Source: Zeimonas sp003577305
Lineage (GTDB): Bacteria > Pseudomonadota > Gammaproteobacteria > Burkholderiales > Burkholderiaceae_E
Assembly (NCBI GenBank): GCA_030263385.1
Contig: SZOX01000012.1
Coordinates: 62,001 to 126,000 of the forward strand
Direction of reading: 5' to 3'
Length of the DNA stretch: 64,000 bases
Shown piece after piece: positions 43,468 to 50,905 of this stretch. A program made the translations under genes and the position numbers. How positions within the stretch are numbered: position 1 is the stretch's first letter; each line of letters opens with the position of its first letter. Below the pieces are notes generated by a model that did not search any database, had not been told where the DNA came from, and saw only the letters and a program-made list of their open reading frames with translations.

Positions 43468-43833
43468 ATGACGAGCCTTCAGGAAGCATTCCAGCCCATC
43501 GTCAGGGAACCCGCCGCGCCCGGTTTTCCGCACGCGCCGCCGAACTGGACGCGCGAGACGGCGGAGAGCATCGCGCAGCAGGAACAACTGACGCTCGGCG
43601 ACGACCACTGGGCTGTCGTACGCGCGCTTCAGGAGTTCTTCGCTCGCCACGAAGACAGCGGGATCAACCTGCGCGACCTGCACGACGCCCTCGAGGAGAA
43701 GTTCCACTACAAGGGCGGCATCAAGTACCTCTACACCCTGCTTCCGGGCGGGCCGGTCGCGCAGGGCTGCCGCCTTGCCGGGCTCGAGCCGCCGGCGGGC
43801 GCGGTGGACCTCGGGTTCGGCAGCGTCTCGTAG
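43468..43833 (+). CDS. DsrC/TusE-family protein with an altered C-terminal arm
   Basis: 121 residues. The DsrC/TusE fold is visible (FPHAPPNWTRETAESIAQQEQLTLGDDHWAVVRALQEFF, then KFHYKGGIKYLYTLLPGGPVAQGC). Family members carry sulfur on a penultimate C-terminal Cys (CysA); DsrC has a second Cys about ten residues earlier. Here the upstream Cys (in PVAQGCRLAGLEPPAG) is present but the tail ends VDLGFGSVS with no penultimate Cys. It therefore cannot be a standard TusE sulfur relay and may belong to the regulatory branch of the family. Start ATG 43468 (MTSLQEAFQ). Confidence 0.82.
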   Translation: MTSLQEAFQPIVREPAAPGFPHAPPNWTRETAESIAQQEQLTLGDDHWAVVRALQEFFARHEDSGINLRDLHDALEEKFHYKGGIKYLYTLLPGGPVAQGCRLAGLEPPAGAVDLGFGSVS

Positions 43834-43961
43834 CGCGACCGGCGATCCCGTTCCCGGGCAGGTGGTCCGCGATCTGGCTTGTCAGACCTCCTCGCTCCGC
43901 TGTCGACGGCGCCGCGCAGGATCAAGCGATCGTCAGCCTGCGGCCCGTGCAAGCAGCGGTG

Positions 43962-44288
43962 TCAGTTCGAGCCGACTTCGTCGCCAAGGATCGCGATGAT
44001 GTCCTGGTGCTCACCCAACAGTCGGACCACGTCCAGGTGGTCGCCGCGCTCGAAGTAGCACCACAACAGCGGAAACTTCCCCACCCGCCAGGTCCGCAGC
44101 CCCGGTATGCCCAGCAACTTCCCGAGCCTCGGCGAGCCTATGCCCGGTTCGAGTTCGACCTGGTCGAGCGCCTCGTTGGTGGCCTTGGCCACCTTCACTG
44201 CCAGGCGCGTGCCGCCTTCCTTTCGGTAGTACCGGACCTCGCCTTGCTGGTCGCGCAGCGCCTGCGGGCGCAGAACCGCGGGCTTCAA
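43962..44288 (-). CDS. parE: ParE/RelE-superfamily toxin
   Basis: 108 residues, TTG start overlapping the ParD stop (TTGA). The pattern EVRYYRKEGGTRLAVKVAKATNEALDQVELEPGIGSPRLGK...LRTWRVGKFPLLWCYFERGDHLDVVRLLGEHQDI is typical of ParE. ParE toxins target DNA gyrase. Confidence 0.88.
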   Translation of the reverse strand: MKPAVLRPQALRDQQGEVRYYRKEGGTRLAVKVAKATNEALDQVELEPGIGSPRLGKLLGIPGLRTWRVGKFPLLWCYFERGDHLDVVRLLGEHQDIIAILGDEVGSN

Positions 44289-44536
44289 TCGATCTCGCCG
44301 CGAGCGATCGCCAGCAGTTCCTTCTCGTCGGCCTTGGTGCGACGACGACCTGGCCCGGATGCCAGCCCTTCTTCGATGAGGTCGCGAAGCCGCTTCCTCG
44401 CCTGCTCTTCCTGGTCGCGCCGGACCAGGTCGCGGATGTACTCGCTGGTGTTGCCGTAGTTGCCTGTTGCGACCCGCTTGTCGATGTATTCACGCATCGA
44501 CTCGGGCAAGGCGAAACTCATGGTCTGGCGGCTCAT
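44285..44536 (-). CDS. parD: ParD-family antitoxin
   Basis: 83 residues: RHH domain MSFALPESMREYIDKRVATGNYGNTSEYIRDLVRRDQEEQARK followed by an acidic/basic C-terminal tail that binds ParE. Coupled to the toxin gene. Confidence 0.92.
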   Translation of the reverse strand: MSRQTMSFALPESMREYIDKRVATGNYGNTSEYIRDLVRRDQEEQARKRLRDLIEEGLASGPGRRRTKADEKELLAIARGEID

Positions 44537-44554
44537 GAAGAAATCATGGGTGGT

Positions 44555-44571
44555 TTGACAACGGTTGTCAA
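44555..44571. promoter_or_regulatory. Palindromic operator upstream of parDE
   Basis: Perfect palindrome TTGACAAC-G-GTTGTCAA, 19 bp upstream of the parD start. Each arm also contains a TTGACA -35-like hexamer. Suits binding by the ParD RHH dimer and autoregulation. Confidence 0.65.
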
Positions 44572-44752
44572 CCAGGCCGCGTCCGGAACCCCGGCACCGA
44601 GCGACTTCCCGATCCGCACGTTGTCGCCCTTCAACTGCTCGACCCGCTGGTCGATTCCGGACAGCGAGGCCTCGGCCGCCTGCAACTCGCGCACCATCTA
44701 CAGCCGCACCGCGCCCTCTGTGGCTTAGCTCAGTTGCCGTCCGACGACACGC

Positions 44753-45085
44753 TTACCAGCGGAGTTGCTCCGCCTCCAGGCCCAATGCGGTCGCTACTTT
44801 CTCGAGCGTCGCCTTCCGTGGCTGCTTGACGCGCTCCATCTGCGCATAGGCCGCTTGCGTAATGCCGATACGCGCAGCAACTTCTGCCTGGGTGAGACCG
44901 AAGTGCTCGCGCCACGCTGCCATAGGTGACACGCCGCGCTCGAAGGACAGGTTGACGACTTCGTTTGGCACCGTGCCATGGGTGAAGCCACCTTTCATGC
45001 GGCGGAACTGCTCATAGGGAACGACGACGAAGGCCGGCTTGCCGTCCTTCCCGACGATGATCTGAAACTCAGTACGTGCGTTCAT
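44753..45085 (-). CDS. XRE-type HTH antitoxin with Phd-like N-terminus
   Basis: 110 residues from ATG 45085. The N-terminus (FQIIVGKDGKPAFVVVPYEQFRRM) resembles a Phd-like strand region; the C-terminal half is an XRE helix-turn-helix (FGLTQAEVAARIGITQAAYAQMERVKQPRKATLEKVATALGLEAEQL). Overlaps the toxin gene by 17 bp; toxin-first order as in HigBA. Confidence 0.88.
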   Translation of the reverse strand: MNARTEFQIIVGKDGKPAFVVVPYEQFRRMKGGFTHGTVPNEVVNLSFERGVSPMAAWREHFGLTQAEVAARIGITQAAYAQMERVKQPRKATLEKVATALGLEAEQLRW

Positions 45086-45326
45086 CGCGCTTCCTGACCT
45101 CTTCAATGTTGACGATGCGAACAGCACCGTCGTACTCGAAGAAGACCCGATAGTTGCCGACCCGAAGCCGGTAGCCGTACTCGTGCGACCCCAGAGCCTT
45201 GACGTTCCTTGCCTTTGATAGATCGGCCAGTTCTGCAGTGACGGCAGTTCGGATCTGCTTCGCCGCGTGAGCGTCGATCTTCCGAAGTTGGCGGAGGGCT
45301 TTCGGTTGCCAGTTGATCACGTTCAC
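45069..45326 (-). CDS. RelE/HigB-superfamily toxin
   Basis: 85 residues: WQPKALRQLRKIDAHAAKQIRTAVTAELADL, VKALGSHEYGYRLRVGNYRVFFEYDGAVRIVNIEEVRKRDERTY, the complete RelE fold of a ribosome-dependent mRNA interferase with the terminal R-x-E-x-x-Y. GTG start at 45326, which sits at the predicted transcription start of a strong promoter. Confidence 0.92.
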   Translation of the reverse strand: MNVINWQPKALRQLRKIDAHAAKQIRTAVTAELADLSKARNVKALGSHEYGYRLRVGNYRVFFEYDGAVRIVNIEEVRKRDERTY

Positions 45327-45332
45327 GAGGTA

Positions 45333-45360
45333 ATTATAAGCGCTATATACGTATTGTCAA
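45333..45360 (-). promoter_or_regulatory. Strong sigma-70-type promoter of the RelE/XRE operon
   Basis: On the minus strand a consensus -35 TTGACA (45360-45355) and consensus -10 TATAAT (45338-45333) are separated by 16 bp. The spacer is AT-rich and partly palindromic (ATACGTAT; TATAGCGCTTATA), a likely operator. The expected start point falls at about 45327-45326, i.e. on the toxin GTG. Confidence 0.75.
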
Positions 45361-45721
45361 CGCCCGCATCGCGAAACTGCTTCCTGCGAAACCAAACGTG
45401 ATTTGGCTGACCCGCGGCTTTGCGCAGCGGTTCGGGAAGCCGCACCTCGTGATTCAAGATCGACGAAGAGCATCACGACCTTACCGTGGGTCGTGTACTG
45501 CAGCGGCTCGGCGAATCCCGCAGCGCGGTGCTGAACGTCGGCGGACCGGGAGAGCGCAAGCGCCCGGGCATTCATGGGCGGGCACTTGTTCTCTTGCTCG
45601 CGATTCTCGCAGGGAGCAAGCAAGACTGGCTTGCCCGATGAGATGCCGCTGAACCACTCCGAAAAGGTTCGCGCAACGCCGCATCCCGCTGGGTCAGGTT
45701 CGATGAACCAAAAAACCGCAG
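45361..45721. other. Intergenic debris between RelE promoter and transposase
   Basis: This 361-bp stretch has no confident gene. A minus-strand frame from about 45576 reads MNARALALSRSADVQHRAAGFAEPLQYTTHGKVVMLFVDLESR, which weakly resembles a Phd-type antitoxin (…ITRHGKPVAVLMS…) and then degenerates. The transposon's left terminus must also lie here but I could not place it. Confidence 0.35.
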
Positions 45722-47017
45722 TTAGCCGCTCGCAAACGTTATTGCGGGCGTCTTTTTCGGCGGCCCGATCGCAGCGAGAATCTGTTTGAGATGCTCGCAG
45801 CAGCGATGCCAGACCGATTTACCGTCCACCTGCTCCGCAGCTTCGTGCACCCAGCCCTGAAGCAGGCGCGAGACGCGCATAAGCGCGTCGCGAGCCTTTT
45901 GGAACTCGGCGTGCATCGACGTCAACGTAATCGTCGTCTGACCCGCATGCTCGGTTTTCCGGCCCACCGAAGTCATCAACCATGGACGACTCGTGATCGC
46001 TTCGCGACGCGCTCGCGGGTTCGCCAGTCGAACGTACAGGCTCCACCAGTTGTAGACGAGCGCCACAGCGCGCGCCGACAGCTGGCAGCGGTGCAGGTCG
46101 TGCGTCGTGAAGCCGCCCCAGCCCCACTGGTTCTTCAACTCGTCGAAGCTGTTCTCGGCATCGGCCCGGTCTCGATACAGTTGCCCGAGCGTGAGCACCT
46201 CGTAGTCCAGGTTCGTCACCAGCACCGCGTACTCGTAGCCGCGGATGCGCTTGCCCGCCTTCGGGTCGACCTCGACGAAGCCCAGCACCTGCTGGCGATC
46301 GTCGGTGTACTGCAGCGCGATCTCGCCGTGCAGTGCGCGTCGGATCAGCACGACGCGCCGGGAGCTCTCCCAGCCCATCAGCGAGAGACTTCCGTCCAGT
46401 CCTTCCCAGCCCTGTCCGGCATCGGTCCAGCCCTCGTGCTCGAACATCCGCTCGATGTGACGCTTGACGTTCTTCGACAGGCGCAGCTTGAAGAGGTACG
46501 GCTGGCCTCGCTCTTCGAGCGTGCGCATCACGAGATCCGAGCCGAAGCCGCAGTCGCCGCGCACGATTCTCGGACGCTGCTCGGGCGTCATGCCGTCGAG
46601 CAGATGCAGCAGGCCCGGCAGGCTGTGGTTCGCACTGTGTTCGTTACCCGCCTTCACGTCGATCCCGAGCACCAGACGGGTGCCCGCCATCAGGTACGTG
46701 TGGTACGCGTGCGAGGGGCGCCCGGGCTTGTGCGGGTTGTAGGAGACGACCGCGCCTTGCTGGCGCCCGTACAGCGGCTCGAGCGTGGTGTCGATGTCCA
46801 GGACCCACGGCGCATCGAGCAGCGCGCGGGTGCTCTCACGCAGGTGCTTGTCCAACCACGCGACTCCGGTGTCCTTGTCGATCGCCTTCAGGGCCCGGCG
46901 CAGCGCGTCTTCGCTGACGATACGGTTCATCCCCAGCAGATCCGGATTGACGCCGTCGCAGCGAATCGCAGTGACGTGCGCAAAGTCGCTCGCCGCCAGC
47001 GTCAGCTGCTTGTTCAA
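45722..47017 (-). CDS. DDE transposase of the IS4/IS1380 clan
   Basis: 431 residues with an uninterrupted frame. DDE landmarks: WVLDIDTTLEPLYGRQQGAVVSYNPHKPGRPSHAYHTYLMAGTRLVLGIDV (first Asp), IVRGDCGFGSD (second Asp) and YRDRADAENSFDELKNQWGWGGF (Glu). It is different from the IS1380-family piece at 32098. Group assignment within the IS4/IS1380 clan is uncertain, and I could not define terminal repeats (a CAAAAAACCGC / GCGGTTTT-like pair near 45712 and 47085 is weak). Confidence 0.85.
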   Translation of the reverse strand: MNKQLTLAASDFAHVTAIRCDGVNPDLLGMNRIVSEDALRRALKAIDKDTGVAWLDKHLRESTRALLDAPWVLDIDTTLEPLYGRQQGAVVSYNPHKPGRPSHAYHTYLMAGTRLVLGIDVKAGNEHSANHSLPGLLHLLDGMTPEQRPRIVRGDCGFGSDLVMRTLEERGQPYLFKLRLSKNVKRHIERMFEHEGWTDAGQGWEGLDGSLSLMGWESSRRVVLIRRALHGEIALQYTDDRQQVLGFVEVDPKAGKRIRGYEYAVLVTNLDYEVLTLGQLYRDRADAENSFDELKNQWGWGGFTTHDLHRCQLSARAVALVYNWWSLYVRLANPRARREAITSRPWLMTSVGRKTEHAGQTTITLTSMHAEFQKARDALMRVSRLLQGWVHEAAEQVDGKSVWHRCCEHLKQILAAIGPPKKTPAITFASG

Positions 47018-47883
47018 CGTTCAACCTCGCAGGACTGTCGTCTGCCCCTCAGTGTATCGATCACTGCGCACGACGGCGACGGTTTTGCGGAGCTTCCTTT
47101 AGTAACTTAACCAGCCAGGCTTGTCGATGCAGCGCCAGTGGAGGTGATCAACCAGGATGCGGAAATCGTCGACGAAAAGAGAGTGCCTGCGCCTCTGACG
47201 CACCTGAAGACGACTCGAAAAGCCTCAGTTCAATCGGCTCCGGACAAAGTTCACAGATAGCCCAGACCGTCTCTGCTACCACAAGTCTCAAGCTCGAGAA
47301 ATGGATGTTCAGGAGCTCGCTGCGCGCTCCGCACTCTCTGCACGCTCTGCAAGCCTTCTGGACTCGATCGAAGTTCGCCAAGTCGCGGCAGCCTTGACTC
47401 TAGCGTCACCTCGCACTGGCTCAGCAGGATCAGGAGGCGTATCGGTCGACACTGATGAACGGGCCAAACCAAGCCAAGCTTGATCGCCACCCCTCGAAAC
47501 CGCTCCGAGAAACCACGCGATTAGCTTCCCATCATCCGCTTCAAGCACACGTTCCCGCATTTCGTCATAGCTCGCGCCAGAACGTTGCGCAATGGGCTCA
47601 GCATGCCTCTGGATCCCTGCTGCTCCAACGTGCTCAACGACCTTAGCCACACCGTGCGTGCTTACGGAACAAGTGATTGCACATACCAACGCGACTGACT
47701 GTCGCCACGAAGGGCGAGGCTTTCGACGAAGCACTTGTCGATCTCCCAAGCCAAATCGCACCCGTGGTGACCACTATTGCACGGAACGGGCTCACCACGT
47801 GAGCCTCGAACCGTGCGAAGCCTCGATACTTCTCTCACGATCGGACGCTACCCCGGACGCAGCATGCAGCAGCTGTGATCGCC
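47018..47883. other. Region without a supported gene
   Basis: About 866 bp of lower-GC, degenerate sequence after the transposase. One minus-strand frame at 47309-47761 could encode a 150-residue protein but shows no family features. The region probably contains the transposon end and unrecognised decayed genes. Confidence 0.4.
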
Positions 47884-48210
47884 GACATCGCGGCGATCAC
47901 CTGGCGCGGACTCGAACACTCGCGCGTGATTGGCGAATGGCACATCGCCGGCCAGCGCACACGCCGCTTCACCGGCCGCTACACCGACACCGGCGAGGCG
48001 ATCTCTTCCGACGGCGAATTGCAGCTCGAGACACTCTTCGGGTTCAAGGGCCAGGCGGCCGATTGCGTGGTGATCACCGAGATCGACTTCGACGCGTGGA
48101 CGGAGGAGGTGCGCCGGCGCTTGTTCGTCGGGCTGACCCGGGCGCGGCTGAAGGTGGCGCTGGTGGGGTCGGTTGCAGCGAGCGGGCTCGTTCTCGGGCG
48201 GCTGGCGTAG
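47884..48210 (+). pseudogene. C-terminal fragment of a UvrD/Rep-like helicase
   Basis: About 108 residues: ITWRGLEHSRVI, RRFTGRYTDTGEAISSDGELQLETLFGFKGQAADCVVITEIDF (motif V region) and VRRRLFVGLTRARLKVALVGS (motif VI, QxxVAxTRA-like). This is the end of a superfamily 1 helicase. No N-terminal Walker region precedes it, so it is a remnant. Confidence 0.75.
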
Positions 48211-48212
48211 CC

Positions 48213-48300
48213 GAAACCTGCGCTACGCAGCATGGAGCAGGAACTCGACCTTGACTGCTTCATAGGGGAAGACGATTCCTCCTCCTTCCGCGCGGTCGAG
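48213..48300. repeat. 88-bp direct repeat, copy A (3' end of tumA-like gene)
   Basis: Matches copy B at 49944-50031 at 83 of 88 positions, same orientation, 1731 bp apart. Copy A contains the stop codon and last codons of the TumA-like antitoxin (VFPYEAVKVEFLLHAA). Confidence 0.9.
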
Positions 48301-48570
48301 CACTCCCGCATCGAGCAGCGCCGTGACGTCGCCGTGAACCCCCTTCACGTCTCGGTTGACGCGGCGAGCTGCTTCGCGGATGGACACGGGACCCGCCCCG
48401 CAGAGCGCCTTCAGGAGTTCCCAGCGCTTGGCAGTGAGCACCTTCCACAGAAGCTCGGGCGAGGCGAAACTGATTCGGGCAGACCGTTCCGGCTTGCCGG
48501 TGCGCCATGCACGCGCGAAGTCAGTCATGGAGTCCCTGGCTTCGCGAACCTCGAGAGTCACTGTTTTCAC
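48223..48570 (-). CDS. TumA-like HTH antitoxin
   Basis: 115 residues from GTG 48570 (GAGGTGG upstream). The sequence VKTVTLEVREARDSMTDFARAW..., then ARISFASPELLWKVLTAKRWELLKALCGAGPVSIREAARRVNRDVKGVHGDVTALLDAGVLDRAEGGGIVFPYEAVKVEF, is a winged helix-turn-helix typical of the antitoxin paired with TumE/DUF6516 toxins. Overlaps the toxin gene by 50 bp. Confidence 0.82.
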   Translation of the reverse strand: MKTVTLEVREARDSMTDFARAWRTGKPERSARISFASPELLWKVLTAKRWELLKALCGAGPVSIREAARRVNRDVKGVHGDVTALLDAGVLDRAEGGGIVFPYEAVKVEFLLHAA

Positions 48571-48847
48571 GGTTCCACCTCGCAATGTCGCGCTCGAAGG
48601 CTGCAAGAAGTGCCTCCGGCGTAGTGAAGGAGTACACGGATTCCCTGTCTCCGAAGTGACGATGATCACCCTTGCCGACTTCGTTGTCGTAGCGGACCAC
48701 GCAGACACCATCGACGACGTACGCGAGGCGGTACTTGAACTCGTGGGAGGAACCGACAACAGCTGTCGGGACTCTCCAGAGAACCAACTCGGCAAACGCC
48801 CTCTCGTCGTAGACGATCCGCGTGCGGGCGACGAGCGTCGCTTTCAT
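48521..48847 (-). CDS. TumE-family (DUF6516) toxin
   Basis: 108 residues from ATG 48847: MKATLVARTRIVYDERAFAELVLWRVPTAVVGSSHEFKYRLAYVVDGVCVVRYDNEVGKGDHRHFGDRESVYSFTTPEALLAAFERDI. The RYDNE-GKGDH core is characteristic of the TumE toxin family, found with an HTH antitoxin downstream, as here. Activity of the family is not established to my knowledge. Confidence 0.82.
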   Translation of the reverse strand: MKATLVARTRIVYDERAFAELVLWRVPTAVVGSSHEFKYRLAYVVDGVCVVRYDNEVGKGDHRHFGDRESVYSFTTPEALLAAFERDIARWNRENSDSRGSRSQGLHD

Positions 48848-48928
48848 GTTGGGGATTGTGCCAACGCAACCTGTTGTTGTCAATGTCACCAACAATTGTG
48901 CCGATCGGGGTGTCCAACGTCGATGTGA

Positions 48929-49057
48929 CCAGGTTTCCTCGGTGAACAAGCCCGCTTCGGGATCGACCACGTACGAGGTGCGGCGCAGCGCGCGCCCGAC
49001 CACCTGCTCGCACAGCAACTGCGATCCGAACGGCCGCAGGCCCTCGACGTGCGTCAC
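48929..49057 (-). pseudogene. Fragment of a type III-like Res / DEAD helicase
   Basis: Forty-three codons read VTHVEGLRPFGSQLLCEQVVGRALRRTSYVVDPEAGLFTEETW, the motif VI region (QVVGRALRR) and following segment of superfamily 2 restriction helicases. Nothing else of the gene remains. It is head-to-head with another helicase scrap. Confidence 0.7.
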
Positions 49058-49062
49058 CGCAC

Positions 49063-49209
49063 GTGGTCGTCACGCTCGCCAACGCGCTCGAGCTCGGCGA
49101 CGAACCGATGCAGGCAGACGGCGTGGTGCACGGGTTGGATATCACCTGGCGCGGGCAGGAACACTCGCGCGTAATCGACGCGGAACGCATCGCCCGACAG
49201 GCAGGCCGG
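49063..49209 (+). pseudogene. Second UvrD-like helicase scrap
   Basis: VVVTLANALELGDEPMQADGVVHGLDITWRGQEHSRVIDAERIARQ parallels the ITWRGLEHSRVI stretch of the fragment at 47884. It is a diverged second copy of the same helicase type, truncated on both sides. Confidence 0.55.
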
Positions 49210-49220
49210 CGCCCACGCAC

Positions 49221-49634
49221 TCAAGCCGCTATCTGGACTTCGGGCCGCAATCCGAGCCGCTGGGCACGCCGCGCAAAGCGCTTGTCGTCGAAGGTGACAA
49301 GCGCTCCGCAGTGACCGCTCGAGTACAGGTGAAGCGCGTCGGCGAAATCGAGACCCGCAACATGCGCGTCGATGGCCGCAATCACGGCAGCGCGAGATTC
49401 GACGACCACGTTCGACAGACCAAGCAGGTGATTGACGACGGCCGCGTAGTCGGGTGGGTCGAAGTCGTAGAAAGCACGCAGGACCCATTCGAGCTCGAGG
49501 AGCACGGTGAGCGGCACGAAGATCGACGGCCCCGCCAGGACGCGACGTGCGACAGGCCGCTGCTTTCGCGCTTCGGGGTCGCCCGGATCGTCGACGTAGA
49601 ACCGGGCCAGGACGTTGGTGTCGACCGCGATCAC
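49221..49634 (-). CDS. vapC: VapC-type PIN toxin
   Basis: 137 residues from GTG 49634. PIN residues: IAVDTNVLARFYVDD (Asp), VLLELEWVLRAFY (Glu), HVAGLDFADALHL (Asp) and ALVTFDDKRFARRA (Asp). Overlaps the antitoxin stop (GTGA). A site-specific RNase is expected. Confidence 0.9.
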   Translation of the reverse strand: MIAVDTNVLARFYVDDPGDPEARKQRPVARRVLAGPSIFVPLTVLLELEWVLRAFYDFDPPDYAAVVNHLLGLSNVVVESRAAVIAAIDAHVAGLDFADALHLYSSGHCGALVTFDDKRFARRAQRLGLRPEVQIAA

Positions 49635-49882
49635 TTGCCCCGTTCCCGCATCGCCTGCGCGACCTCGAAATCGGCCAGGCGGCGCTTCCCGGGCTTCCGG
49701 CAAACCAGCAAGCCGTAGCCGTCTTCCAGGCGAGTGGGCGCGGCGCGCCGCGCAACCTCGACGCGCAAGCTCTGCCCCTCGATCGTGAAATCGAGTCGGG
49801 TGCCCGGCGCGATGCCGAGCAGTTTGCGGATCTCGGCGGGTATCACGACCTGGCCTTTTTCGGACACGGTGGCGGTCGACAT
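49631..49882 (-). CDS. vapB: AbrB-type VapB antitoxin
   Basis: 83 residues: ATVSEKGQVVIPAEIRKLLGIAPGTRLDFTIEGQSLRVEVARR is the AbrB/SpoVT swapped-hairpin DNA-binding fold, followed by a toxin-binding tail. Translationally coupled to vapC. Confidence 0.9.
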   Translation of the reverse strand: MSTATVSEKGQVVIPAEIRKLLGIAPGTRLDFTIEGQSLRVEVARRAAPTRLEDGYGLLVCRKPGKRRLADFEVAQAMRERGK

Positions 49883-49890
49883 CGATAGCC

Positions 49891-49905
49891 TCTTACAATG
49901 TAAGA
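49891..49905. promoter_or_regulatory. VapB operator candidate
   Basis: Inverted repeat TCTTAC-AAT-GTAAGA starting 9 bp upstream of the vapB ATG. The TACAATGTA core suits an AbrB-type antitoxin dimer. Confidence 0.6.
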
Positions 49906-49943
49906 AGCAGTATACGCCACATGCGGGTGCGGTGGAAGCCGCG

Positions 49944-50031
49944 GAAACCTGCGCTACGCAGCATGGAGCAGGAACTCGACCTTGACTGCCTCATAGGGGA
50001 AGACGATCCGCCCTCTTTCCGCGCGGTCGAG
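49944..50031. repeat. 88-bp direct repeat, copy B (orphan 3' end of a tumA-like gene)
   Basis: 83 of 88 positions identical to 48213-48300. Here it contains only the last codons of the antitoxin frame and is fused to the 3' end of the PIN gene, whose reading frame ends inside it. Confidence 0.9.
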
Positions 50032-50467
50032 ATTCGAGCCGCGCGGGCCAGGCAACCAGTCCTGTTCCCCTGGCCGCGTCCCAGAGCTGCCAGTCGTAGG
50101 TCGCCAGCGTCACCGGCTCCCCCATTACGTCTTGCCAGACGTGCGCCGCGGCCAGATGGACCGCGTCATGCCCGCGCAAGCCCTGTTCCCATGCGAACTC
50201 CGCGGCGCGCGCCATGAGCACTTCGGTCATCTGCAGACGAATCAGTGACTCCCACTCCGACGTGAACGACTGCAGCGCTGCGGCGGCGTCCTTGCGCGGC
50301 ACCAGTTTGATCCGGGCGGCCTTGCCCAGGGCGGCAGCCACTTCGGCGCGGCTCACGATTGCCGTCCCGGCCAGCGTCGCATGCTCGACCAGTTCGCTTA
50401 CGTCGGCCGAGCCGGCTTCGGCGACGTAGCGCTTCACGAGCGCGCTGGCGTCGAGATAGACGATCAC
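49991..50467 (-). CDS. vapC: VapC-type PIN toxin with chimeric C-terminus
   Basis: 158 residues from GTG 50467. PIN residues: VYLDASALVKRYVAE (Asp), VSRAEVAAALGKA (Glu), GLRGHDAVHLAAAHV (Asp) and TLATYDWQL (Asp). The family usually ends about ...VAWPARLE; here SRPRGKRADRLPL is added because the frame runs into repeat copy B. The catalytic core is intact, so activity may persist. Confidence 0.88.
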   Translation of the reverse strand: MIVYLDASALVKRYVAEAGSADVSELVEHATLAGTAIVSRAEVAAALGKAARIKLVPRKDAAAALQSFTSEWESLIRLQMTEVLMARAAEFAWEQGLRGHDAVHLAAAHVWQDVMGEPVTLATYDWQLWDAARGTGLVAWPARLESRPRGKRADRLPL

Positions 50468-50739
50468 TCGCGATCCTCGACCAGCAGTTCGGCGATGGTC
50501 TTCTTCCCGCGCACGCGTGCGACCGGTGCCCGCGGGGCGAGCTTGCGTCGATTCCAGGCGAGCAGACCCGACTGGACCAGCAGTTGCACGCGATCCTCGG
50601 CCGGCAGCGCGGTCGGCACGATGCGGCCGATCGGAACGCCCCGCTCGGTAATCTCGACGGTCTCGCCCGCCTTGGCCAGGCGCATGTAATGCGAGAGCCG
50701 GCTCTTGAGCTCCCGGATGCTGACGGTGGTGGCCTTCAT
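50464..50739 (-). CDS. Phd/YefM-type antitoxin
   Basis: 91 residues: VSIRELKSRLSHYMRLAKAGETVEITERGVPIGRIVP is the Phd/YefM DNA-binding domain; the tail (KKTIAELLVEDRE) is the toxin-neutralising segment. Overlaps the PIN gene start (GTGA). Confidence 0.92.
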   Translation of the reverse strand: MKATTVSIRELKSRLSHYMRLAKAGETVEITERGVPIGRIVPTALPAEDRVQLLVQSGLLAWNRRKLAPRAPVARVRGKKTIAELLVEDRE

Positions 50740-50765
50740 GCGTGTTCTCGTGATACCATGATTGT

Positions 50766-50790
50766 GACTACATCGTACCGTTATGTAGTC
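50766..50790. promoter_or_regulatory. Operator candidate upstream of the Phd/PIN pair
   Basis: Inverted repeat GACTACAT-N9-ATGTAGTC, perfect 8-bp arms, 27 bp upstream of the antitoxin ATG. Fits Phd-type autoregulation. Confidence 0.65.
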
Positions 50791-50905
50791 TCAATGAGAA
50801 GCGGGCCGACTGCGCAGGGTGCGCGTCGACCACTGAGCCCTTCCCCGGCCGGTCACGTCTGCCTCGGCGGCGTGCGCTCGGCATCGCGCACCGGCGCCCC
50901 AGCGC

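Noticed and set aside
44537..44752. Minus-strand coiled-coil-like stretch (LQAAEASLSGIDQRVEQLKGDN) between parD and the XRE antitoxin
   Set aside because: About 40 codons only, no start with ribosome site and no family match; probably a gene scrap, but too little to annotate.
47309..47761. A 150-residue protein on the minus strand
   Set aside because: No recognisable domain, no ribosome site, and composition like a shadow frame. Left as unannotated sequence.
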